From positions 1 to 57,423 of the forward strand of contig CABRGT010000006.1 of assembly GCA_902470475.1 (NCBI GenBank): a stretch of 57,423 nt of DNA, read 5' to 3'. The stretch is from an uncultured Porphyromonadaceae bacterium. Lineage in GTDB: Bacteria; Bacteroidota; Bacteroidia; Bacteroidales; Muribaculaceae. The notes beneath the pieces are model-generated. The model did no database searches. It was given only the letters and a program-made list of their open reading frames with translations, and was not told the origin of the DNA. The position numbers and the translations under genes were made by a program. Positions 51,272-57,423 of the stretch are shown here, one piece after another (the first letter of the stretch is position 1; each line of letters opens with the position of its first letter).

Positions 51272-52353
51272 TTGCCGATATACTCGCTAAAGAACTTTTC
51301 AATCATGTCAAAGGGGATTATGTCCTTCTGATCATAGAGGTCGGTGTGGCTTGCGTCGGGTATGACCATGAAAAGCTTGTTGTTCTCCTTGCCTGGGGTA
51401 ACGGTGAGTCTTTTGTAGGCGTCGCTACCGAAATAGAAGGAATGTGCCTTCTCTCCGTGGAGAATCATGACTGCATTTTCAATCTCTCCGGCACGGCTCA
51501 TCAGAGGGAAGTTAATCCAGGGAATCGGAGATGTGGCGTTGCGTCCGCCATTGGAGTTGAGCGAGCGGGGATGATAGCCGCGCTTGGTCTTGTAGTAGTC
51601 GTGATAGTCGCGGAGGAACTTGGGTGCGTCGTCGGGCAATACATCCGGAACACCGCCGCCGAGTTTGGGTGTGCCGTTGATGTAGTCCTCGGTGCGCTGT
51701 GCGGCCAGTTTCTCGCGGAGGGCATTGCGGGCTTCCGCACTGTCATCGGCATCGAAATAACCGTTGGCATTGACGCGGCTCATGTCGTACATGGTTGAAG
51801 CGAGGGTAGCCTTGATGCGCGGGTCAGCCGCTGCCGCGTTGACGGCTATGCCGCCCCAGCCGCAGATACCGATGATGCCGACTTTCTGGGGGTCAACATC
51901 AGGATTGGTGACAAGATAATCGACGGCCGCGCTGAAGTCTTCGGTGTTGATGTCGGGAGAGGTCATGTAGCGGGGTGTGCCGCCGCTTTCGCCGGTGAAG
52001 GAGGGGTCGAAGGCGATGGTAAGGAAACCACGCTCCGCCATTTCCTGCGCATAAAGACCTGCCGCCTGCTCCTTGACTGCGCCGAAAGGTCCGCATACGG
52101 CTATGGCGGGGAGTTTGCCAGTCGCACCTTTGGGCTTATACATATCGGCGGCAAGCGTGATGCCGTAGCGGTTGACGAATGTCACCTTGCTGTGGTCAAC
52201 TTTGTCACTCTTGGGAAATGTCTTGTCCCATTCTTTGGTCAGAGTCAGATTTTCCATATTGTTTCTGTTTTCTTTTGGATTGGAGGCGTAGAGGTCTGTA
52301 ATTCCTGCTGAAAGAATCAGCAGACCAACCGCCAGCAATTGCTTTACATTCAT
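51268..52353 (-). CDS. Alpha/beta hydrolase, dienelactone-hydrolase-like, Cys nucleophile
   Basis: A 361-residue protein with a possible signal peptide (MNVKQLLAVGLLILSAGITDLYAS). An internal Met at residue 33 (MENLTLTKEW) would give a cytosolic form. The fold markers are AVCGPFGAVKEQ, FDPSFTGESGG and VGIIGICGWGGIAVNAA. In the last, Cys replaces the usual Ser nucleophile, as in dienelactone hydrolases. HGEKAHS may hold the acid region and PDASHTDLYD the His. The substrate is unknown. It sits 29 bases after the alcohol dehydrogenase gene in a redox island. Confidence 0.82.
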   Translation of the reverse strand: MNVKQLLAVGLLILSAGITDLYASNPKENRNNMENLTLTKEWDKTFPKSDKVDHSKVTFVNRYGITLAADMYKPKGATGKLPAIAVCGPFGAVKEQAAGLYAQEMAERGFLTIAFDPSFTGESGGTPRYMTSPDINTEDFSAAVDYLVTNPDVDPQKVGIIGICGWGGIAVNAAAADPRIKATLASTMYDMSRVNANGYFDADDSAEARNALREKLAAQRTEDYINGTPKLGGGVPDVLPDDAPKFLRDYHDYYKTKRGYHPRSLNSNGGRNATSPIPWINFPLMSRAGEIENAVMILHGEKAHSFYFGSDAYKRLTVTPGKENNKLFMVIPDASHTDLYDQKDIIPFDMIEKFFSEYIGK

Positions 52354-52382
52354 ATCGGGTTAGGTTAATTGTATCCAAATGT

Positions 52383-53561
52383 TTATCTGTATGATTTGCG
52401 ATAGATTTCCGCTGCATCTCCATCAGACAGTTCGCAAGGATTGGCGGCATATAGTCCAGGGTTGGTCTCACGGGCATTTACAGCGAGTGTCATAAATTCG
52501 TCCTGTGTGAATCCGTAGTCGCTCATCTTCAGATTCTCGACGCCACAGGCTTTCTGAAGCTCATACAGAGCGGTGAGGAAATCCTCAGGTTTGTCTGCAT
52601 CCTTGAACCCCATCGCTTTCGCCATCTTTATGAAACGCTCGTCGCAGGCGTGCCTGTCAACGAAGAAACGATAGAACTCGTTGGAAATCATTATAAGCCC
52701 GGCTCCGTGAGGCAACGAGGGATGAAACGCACTCATGGCGTGTTCCATAGAATGTTCAGCGGTGGTGCTTGTAACCTGCATCGTAAGTCCGGCAATTGTG
52801 CTGCCGTAAGCTACACCTGTACGTGCCTCGATGTCGTTGCCGTCCTTAACGGCACGGGGAAGATACTTAGCGATATTCTCTATGGCAGAGAGTGCGACAG
52901 GCTCACTCAGAACATTAAGGAAGCGGCTTATCATAACTTCCGTATTATGGAAGAGCGCGTCGAATCCCTGATATGCCGTATATTTCGCCGGCACTGTTTT
53001 CATCAGTTCGGGATCTACAATGGCAAGGACGGGGTTGAGCGAAGGAAAGCCGAATCCTATTTTTTCATTTGTCTGGAGATTGGAGATTACACCCCAGCAG
53101 TTGATTTCCGAGCCGGTTCCGGATGTGGTGGCAATCGTTACGATAGGCAGACCGGGATTGACGAGCGGCTGTGCCTTTCCGGTACCGCCGTTGACGTAAT
53201 CCCATAGATCTCCGGGATTTGTAGTCATAGCTGCAACTGCGATTGCGGCATCAAGGACGGCACCGCCACCCAAAGCCACGATGAAATCGCATTTGTTTTC
53301 ACGAGCCACTGCAGCAGCCTCCATGACAACCTCCTTTGATGGATTCTCATGTATATTCGAGCATACCACATAGCTTACTCCGGCTTTGTCAAGCTGTTCG
53401 ACAGTACGGTCAAAAGAGCCGTTTGTGTGAACAGACTTTCCGTTGGAAATAAGAAGCAGAGCTTTCTTTCCGGGGAGTTCCTGTTCCGACAGTTCGTTGA
53501 GTTTTCCACATCCGAAAAGCAGTTTCGTCGGAGTGAAAAGATCAAAATTCATATCAGTCAT
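52383..53561 (-). CDS. Iron-containing alcohol dehydrogenase (YqhD/BdhA-like)
   Basis: A 392-residue group III alcohol dehydrogenase. FTPTKLLFGCGKLNEL opens the protein, the NAD(P) site is FIVALGGGAVLDAAIAVAAM, and TIATTSGTGSEINCWGVI is the family signature. Metal-binding His residues are in AEHSMEHAMSAFHPSLPHGAG. It reduces aldehydes or oxidises alcohols in the cytosol. ATG 53561 is used; Met4 is an alternative. It lies 19 bases after the aldo/keto reductase gene in one operon. Confidence 0.93.
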   Translation of the reverse strand: MTDMNFDLFTPTKLLFGCGKLNELSEQELPGKKALLLISNGKSVHTNGSFDRTVEQLDKAGVSYVVCSNIHENPSKEVVMEAAAVARENKCDFIVALGGGAVLDAAIAVAAMTTNPGDLWDYVNGGTGKAQPLVNPGLPIVTIATTSGTGSEINCWGVISNLQTNEKIGFGFPSLNPVLAIVDPELMKTVPAKYTAYQGFDALFHNTEVMISRFLNVLSEPVALSAIENIAKYLPRAVKDGNDIEARTGVAYGSTIAGLTMQVTSTTAEHSMEHAMSAFHPSLPHGAGLIMISNEFYRFFVDRHACDERFIKMAKAMGFKDADKPEDFLTALYELQKACGVENLKMSDYGFTQDEFMTLAVNARETNPGLYAANPCELSDGDAAEIYRKSYR

Positions 53562-53580
53562 ATCTTGTTCAATTTAGTTT

Positions 53581-54552
53581 TCAATACCAGTCATGTTTCT
53601 CACGGCGTTCAAGGGCGTCGATGCGGCCCATCTCTTCAGGAGTCAGCTCAAAGTCAAAGATTGAGATATTCTCTTTCTGATGGTCGGGGTTACTTGAACC
53701 GGGGATTACCACCACACCGTTCTGAAGGTCCCAGCGGAGTATGGTCTGCACCAGCGATTTCCCATGTCTGCGGGCAATATCCATGATTACCGGCTCTTTC
53801 ATCAGTTCCGAGTTGAAGCCACGGCCTCCGAGCGGATACCATGCCTCGACCACTATTCCGTTGTCATGCAGATATTCTATCACTGCCTTATCCTGATAAT
53901 AAGGGTGAATCTCGTTCTGGTCAAGCACAGGCTTGATGCTTACTTTGGGCAGAAACTCCGACATCTCCTTGATATAATAGTTGGAAACGCCGAGGGAGCG
54001 GATTCTGCCCTCCTTTACATAACGCTCCATAGTCTTGTAGGCTTCCACATCGTGTGAGCCGGGATGATGAAGCAGCATCAGGTCGATGTAGCCTATATTG
54101 AGCTTGCGGAGGCATTTCTCTATATTCTTCTCTGCATCGGCAAACTCGTTGGGATATAGTTTTGTGGTCACGAATACATCCTCGCGTTTAACGAGTCCTT
54201 CTTCTATCGCCTGACGTATCGCCTGTCCGACTTCTTCCTCATTGCCGTAGAAACTTGCGGCGTCAAACTTATGGTATCCGAGTCTGATTGCTGATAATAT
54301 TGCGTTCACACATTTGTCGCCGTGAAGACTATAGGTGCCGAGACCTACAATCGGCATATCATATCCGCTGCTGAGTTTTATAACGGTTGGATTCCCGTTT
54401 GTCCCTTTCGAGAGGTCAAAGCGTCCTTTCTCACTCCGTTCCGGTCGTGATTGCCCCTGACCGTCCATATTGATATTGTCTCCATCCGGATGGTTACAGG
54501 CATTTGCTGTCATTGCCATGGTCGCTGGTATTATAAAGTTTAGAATTTTCAT
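53581..54552 (-). CDS. Aldo/keto reductase with N-terminal export signal
   Basis: Start placed at ATG 54552 (MKILNFIIPATMAMTANAC), giving 323 residues. The hydrophobic stretch followed by ANAC and a polar Asn/Gly/Asp-rich linker looks like a lipoprotein signal, although Asn at -2 is not ideal. The AKR barrel starts near residue 57 with IKLSSGYDMPIVGLGTYSL. Tetrad candidates are Asp and Tyr in FDAASFYGNEEE, Lys in VTTKLYP and His in LLHHPG. Export of an NADPH enzyme is unusual. It reduces carbonyls; the substrate is unknown. It opens the operon behind the AraC gene. Confidence 0.88.
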   Translation of the reverse strand: MKILNFIIPATMAMTANACNHPDGDNINMDGQGQSRPERSEKGRFDLSKGTNGNPTVIKLSSGYDMPIVGLGTYSLHGDKCVNAILSAIRLGYHKFDAASFYGNEEEVGQAIRQAIEEGLVKREDVFVTTKLYPNEFADAEKNIEKCLRKLNIGYIDLMLLHHPGSHDVEAYKTMERYVKEGRIRSLGVSNYYIKEMSEFLPKVSIKPVLDQNEIHPYYQDKAVIEYLHDNGIVVEAWYPLGGRGFNSELMKEPVIMDIARRHGKSLVQTILRWDLQNGVVVIPGSSNPDHQKENISIFDFELTPEEMGRIDALERREKHDWY

Positions 54553-54579
54553 ACGGGATATTTCTATTCTTTCACGTTG

Positions 54580-54587
54580 CAAAATTA
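54580..54587 (-). promoter_or_regulatory. -7 element of the reductase/dehydrogenase operon
   Basis: TAATTTTG on the minus strand, 28 bases before the aldo/keto reductase start, and just after the AraC-gene terminator. No -33 TTG is evident at the usual spacing, which would fit activator dependence on the adjacent AraC protein. Confidence 0.45.
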
Positions 54588-54593
54588 CGCAAA

Positions 54594-54623
54594 GAGCCCC
54601 ACAGCATAGTTGCTGTAAGGCTC
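54594..54623 (-). terminator. Terminator-like hairpin after the AraC gene
   Basis: GAGCC (54594-54598) pairs with GGCTC (54619-54623), with an inner CAGCA/TGCTG stem. On the minus strand it continues TTTGCG. A TAATTTTG -7 element for the downstream reductase operon overlaps its far side (54587-54580). Confidence 0.55.
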
Positions 54624-54655
54624 AATCATAGTTTCTGAAAAGTTCAGCTATATTT

Positions 54656-55501
54656 TTATCCCATTACAGCCGTAGGCACGATACCGAATTCTTTTTTGAA
54701 CGCTGTTGAAAAATGGGATGGATTGCGGAATCCGACCTCGGCATATACCTCGACGACTTTCTTTTTCCCGGTTTTCATGAGTTCATACGCTTTTTCAAGG
54801 CGTTTCTTGATAAGCCATTTTTCGGGAGTAAGGTTACTGATTTTCTTGAAATCACGCTTGAACGTGGCAAGACTGCGCCCTGTATAGTGGGCTATTTCCT
54901 CTATGCTCAGGTCGCACATGAAGTTTTCCTCCATAAAGCCGAGAATGTCTATCTTCCACGGTTCATTGAAATCGAACATCGTTGGCACGAATCTGTCATC
55001 AATAGATAAAAGTGCCATCAGCCCCTCCTGTAGTTTCAGCTCCATGAAATTATCTTTGGGTTTCACCTCCGGGTCAAAATACGGAGTCATGGATGTGAAC
55101 AGGCTGGCAAGTTCCACAGTCTTCGGCAATTTTATTACTCCATCGGGAAGTTTGGCTGTTTTTGCCTTAATCTTGTTGAGCGACAGTTTGCTATACATCT
55201 CCCTAAGGAAATTGCGGGTGAACATAAGAAATACACCACAATAACGCTCTCCCTCGTATGTTTTCTTATACATTGTGATATGGTGGTCACGGGGGATAAA
55301 TACACATTCACCCTTGCGAACATGGATTTTCTCAGTTCCGTTGTCGAGAATCATCTCGCCGGAATATACATAATTGAGGGCATACTCCCGCGAGCGATGT
55401 ATGCAGCCGCTCAAGTCATCATAGAAAAAGCTGTAAAAAACATTGTTGTAGTTGAATATCAGCTTCATCGGTCCGAGGTTCTCTTCTGTATCTATTGCCA
55501 T
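54656..55501 (-). CDS. AraC-family transcriptional regulator
   Basis: Start placed at ATG 55501 (MAIDTEENLGPMKLIF), giving 281 residues. The N-terminal cupin-like sensing domain (~15-150) contains EMILDNGTEKIHVRKGECVFIPRD. The C-terminal AraC domain has two HTH units: LSIEEIAHYTGRSLATFKRDFKK, then VVEVYAEVGFRNPSHFSTAFKKEFG. It lies upstream of the reductase, dehydrogenase and hydrolase genes on the same strand and probably controls them. Its own promoter is immediately upstream. Confidence 0.92.
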   Translation of the reverse strand: MAIDTEENLGPMKLIFNYNNVFYSFFYDDLSGCIHRSREYALNYVYSGEMILDNGTEKIHVRKGECVFIPRDHHITMYKKTYEGERYCGVFLMFTRNFLREMYSKLSLNKIKAKTAKLPDGVIKLPKTVELASLFTSMTPYFDPEVKPKDNFMELKLQEGLMALLSIDDRFVPTMFDFNEPWKIDILGFMEENFMCDLSIEEIAHYTGRSLATFKRDFKKISNLTPEKWLIKKRLEKAYELMKTGKKKVVEVYAEVGFRNPSHFSTAFKKEFGIVPTAVMG

Positions 55502-55521
55502 AATTTTATCTGTTTGGACTG

Positions 55522-55551
55522 CAAAGATAATAATAAATTTAGCGAAGGCAA
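55522..55551 (-). promoter_or_regulatory. Promoter of the AraC-family gene
   Basis: On the minus strand TTG (55551-55549) and TATCTTTG (55529-55522) are 19 bases apart, 21 bases before the chosen ATG. Confidence 0.7.
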
Positions 55552-55664
55552 TTTCCTTAAGGCTCAATTCCCATATCACAAAAGCTCAATTTCCTAATAA
55601 TAATCCAACTCTTACATTCTTTATTATATCGTAAAAAACTCAGGATGGTAGTGATTTTTAGTTA

Positions 55665-55775
55665 GTTGTAGAATTTATGCACAGATTTGGACACGAAAGT
55701 CTGAATTTTGGAATGTTTTTAGGCCGGATATGACCGCATGGTTGTGTCCGGCTTCACTTTTTTGGGCGTCCTTGT
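55665..55775 (+). repeat. Direct repeat R2 (~111 bp)
   Basis: Second copy of the repeat at 50741-50852. It carries the same terminator hairpin, GCCGGA (55723-55728) with TCCGGC (55747-55752), and six T. Beyond GGGCGTCCTTGT the sequence is unrelated to that after R1. The gene-free stretch 55502-55865 otherwise holds only the AraC promoter. Confidence 0.9.
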
Positions 55776-55865
55776 GCAAACATTTATGATGGAATTGTAT
55801 ACGTCAAGCGGCGCCAATTCATTGTCTTTTAAATTTTAAAGTCAGCTTAACGCGAATTTGATTCT

Positions 55866-56039
55866 TTACTCGGCAGAGATAAGAAGGTCGTAAATAACCC
55901 AGCAAATTATGGAAGAAATGAGAATAACTACGAAGATACGTAGGGGCTGCGACTTTAGAATCCGCAATTTGCCGCAAATCCAATACAGAAGGGCTGTAAC
56001 TGCTGCAATCAATGCATAAACAAACCAATGCTGCTCCAT
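55866..56039 (-). CDS. Small membrane protein, 57 residues, two transmembrane segments
   Basis: Found by reading the minus strand from ATG 56039 to TAA 55866-55868. It begins MEQHWFVYALIAAVTALLYW, giving one hydrophobic segment (~5-22), then a basic turn GKLRILKSQPLR, then a second segment FVVILISSIICWVIYDLL (~36-53) and a short acidic end. Two clean hydrophobic helices separated by a positive loop are unlikely by chance and beat the overlapping 88-residue frame, which is Cys/Ser-rich without structure. No family is recognised. It lies between R2 and the fba gene, outside the repeat-bracketed island. Confidence 0.55.
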   Translation of the reverse strand: MEQHWFVYALIAAVTALLYWICGKLRILKSQPLRIFVVILISSIICWVIYDLLISAE

Positions 56040-56189
56040 GATGATTTATATTTGAACTTTTCTTATTAGACGAGTATCTCCACAAAAAATTACAAATATG
56101 ATAGAAAAAGACTATTTATTATTGGGTGGGCGATAAAACTAATATAGCGATATCAATCGTAGTTCGGGAATAGAATATAGGTGTTATGA

Positions 56190-56230
56190 AAAACAGGAGG
56201 CACAGCGGATTTCGCTATGCCTCCTGTTTT
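56190..56230 (-). terminator. Terminator of the fba gene
   Basis: AAAACAGGAGGCA (56190-56202) pairs with TGCCTCCTGTTTT (56218-56230), with an inner AGCG/CGCT. It begins 24 bases after the fba stop, with a T-run on the minus strand. Confidence 0.85.
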
Positions 56231-56254
56231 GTCATTCAGAACTTTCAGATCTGA

Positions 56255-57253
56255 TTATTCGGCTTTGCCTGCGCTGCCAAGAACGTTTACGATCTTGTGG
56301 CGGTAGAGTTTCTCCATGTTGTCGCGGGCCGGACCCAGGTATTTGCGGGGGTCAAATTCGGCAGGCTTCTCGGCGAAGACGCGGCGGATAGCTGCGGTCA
56401 TGGCCAGACGGCTGTCGGAGTCGATGTTGATCTTGCAGACAGCGCTCTTGGCGGCCTTGCGGAGCTGCTCCTCGGGGATACCGATTGCGTCGGGGAGTTT
56501 GCCGCCGAACATGTTGATGGTGTCAACCTCATCCTGGGGTACCGACGACGAACCGTGGAGCACGATGGGGAAGCCGGGAAGTTTCTCCATAACGGCGTCG
56601 AGAACATCGAATGCCAGAGGCGGGGGTACGAGCTTGCCGTCGGCGTTGCGGGTGCACTGTGCGGGAGTGAACTTGTATGCGCCGTGCGAGGTGCCGATCG
56701 AGATAGCCAGCGAGTCGCAGCCTGTGCGGGTAGCGAAATCGATAACTTCTTCGGGATCGGTGTAGGTGTGGTGGTCAGACGAAACTTCGTCCTCAACGCC
56801 GGCCAGTACGCCGAGCTCACCCTCAACGGTTACATCGAACTGGTGTGCGTAGTCTACGACCTGCTTGGTGAGAGCTACGTTCTCTTCGTAGGGAAGGTGC
56901 GATCCGTCGATCATAACAGATGAGAAGCCCGAATCGATGCAGCTCTTGCAGAGTTCGAACGAATCACCATGGTCGAGGTGAAGAACGATCTGGGGCTTTT
57001 CCCAGCCGAGTTCCTTGGCATATTCCACTGCGCCCTGTGCCATGTAGCGGAGCAGGGTGGCGTTGGCATAGTTGCGGGCACCTTTCGATACCTGAAGAAT
57101 CACGGGCGACTTCTCGGTAGCGGCAGCCTTGATGATGGCCTGCAGCTGCTCCATGTTATTGAAGTTGAAAGCGGGGATAGCGTAGCCACCCTTGATGGCC
57201 TTCGCAAACATTTCACGCGTGTTTACAAGACCTAATTCTTTGTAATTTACCAT
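56255..57253 (-). CDS. fba: Class II fructose-bisphosphate aldolase
   Basis: A 332-residue class II aldolase. Zinc ligands and catalytic residues are visible: VLHLDHGDSFELCKSCIDSGF, MIDGSHLPYEEN, VEGELGVLAGVEDEV, ISIGTSHGAYKF and VLHGSSSVPQDEVDTIN. It cleaves fructose 1,6-bisphosphate into triose phosphates, complementing tpiA in this window. A TACCTTTG -7 element is at 57310-57303 on the minus strand. The protein ends NVLGSAGKAE. Confidence 0.95.
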   Translation of the reverse strand: MVNYKELGLVNTREMFAKAIKGGYAIPAFNFNNMEQLQAIIKAAATEKSPVILQVSKGARNYANATLLRYMAQGAVEYAKELGWEKPQIVLHLDHGDSFELCKSCIDSGFSSVMIDGSHLPYEENVALTKQVVDYAHQFDVTVEGELGVLAGVEDEVSSDHHTYTDPEEVIDFATRTGCDSLAISIGTSHGAYKFTPAQCTRNADGKLVPPPLAFDVLDAVMEKLPGFPIVLHGSSSVPQDEVDTINMFGGKLPDAIGIPEEQLRKAAKSAVCKINIDSDSRLAMTAAIRRVFAEKPAEFDPRKYLGPARDNMEKLYRHKIVNVLGSAGKAE

Positions 57254-57302
57254 TTTGGATTGATGTATATTTTTGTGATAGTATTCGCTTTGTTTTCAAC
57301 TG

Positions 57303-57310
57303 CAAAGGTA
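57303..57310 (-). promoter_or_regulatory. -7 element of fba
   Basis: TACCTTTG on the minus strand, 49 bases before the fba ATG. No clear -33 TTG. Nothing else with coding character is seen up to the window end at 57423, except a possible plus-strand TATCTTTG at 57358-57365. Confidence 0.5.
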
Positions 57311-57423
57311 GTAATTTTTCCCGGACTAAAGCGAATATTTTATTTAATTTTTCTAAATATCTTTGAACGAAAGATTCCAATAAGAAGTGCAACGGCCTTC
57401 TCCTCACTCCTCCTCAGGGTAAG

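Noticed and set aside
55819..56085. 88-codon minus-strand frame
   Set aside because: Overlaps the 57-residue two-helix membrane protein in another frame and has no structural pattern; the shorter frame is more credible.
1..57423. CRISPR array, rRNA genes or insertion sequences
   Set aside because: No regularly spaced repeat series, rRNA sequence or transposase with terminal inverted repeats was seen.

Overview
The window looks like chromosome from a gut Bacteroidales species, most likely Muribaculaceae-like. Four things point there: the Bacteroidota promoter form (TTG near -33, about 19-20 bases, then TAnnTTTG) before most transcription units; a type III glutamine synthetase; a SusA-like amylase and PCMD lipoprotein; and a Bacteroides-type mobilisation module. 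Family level is inference; no rRNA is present. Most genes lie on the minus strand.

Region 1 (1-5300) is one end of an integrative mobilisable element: a relaxase cut by the window edge, MobC-type protein, probable oriT hairpin, DUF3408 protein, zinc-finger-degenerate primase, RepA-like ATPase, DUF3853 HTH protein and an unknown 375-residue protein. It stops near tRNA-Gln(CTG), with a tandem 11-mer and inverted repeat between. No integrase is visible.

Region 2 (5600-15200, plus strand) holds two paralogous outer-membrane barrels with a PCMD lipoprotein; an alpha/beta hydrolase, membrane-anchored MurF-like ligase and D-Ala-D-Ala ligase operon; and clpC. A 27-bp perfect hairpin separates clpC from convergent pepO.

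Region 3 (15260-50500, mostly minus strand) is housekeeping: pepO; glnN-purF (overlapping TAATG); a SusA-like GH13; tpiA-SPOR-folE; panC-panD-ffh-folD-capA; purL with a small convergent gene overlapping its end; addB-hemW; rpsF-rpsR-rplI; a complete glycine cleavage operon (lplA-gcvT-gcvH-gcvPA-gcvPB-lpd) running into an outer-membrane barrel gene; and a GT4 glycosyltransferase.

Region 4 (50600-57423) starts with tRNA-Ser(TGA). Two copies of a ~112-bp repeat, each containing a terminator, bracket a 4.8-kb block: an AraC regulator, a possibly lipid-anchored aldo/keto reductase, an iron alcohol dehydrogenase, a Cys-nucleophile hydrolase and a frameshifted, truncated nitroreductase that ends next to the repeat. 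Beyond lie a 57-residue membrane protein and class II fructose-bisphosphate aldolase.

The most novel-looking items are the hydrolase/MurF-like/Ddl operon, the repeat-bracketed redox island at tRNA-Ser, the structured glnN leader, and small uncharacterised genes at 30416 and 55866.
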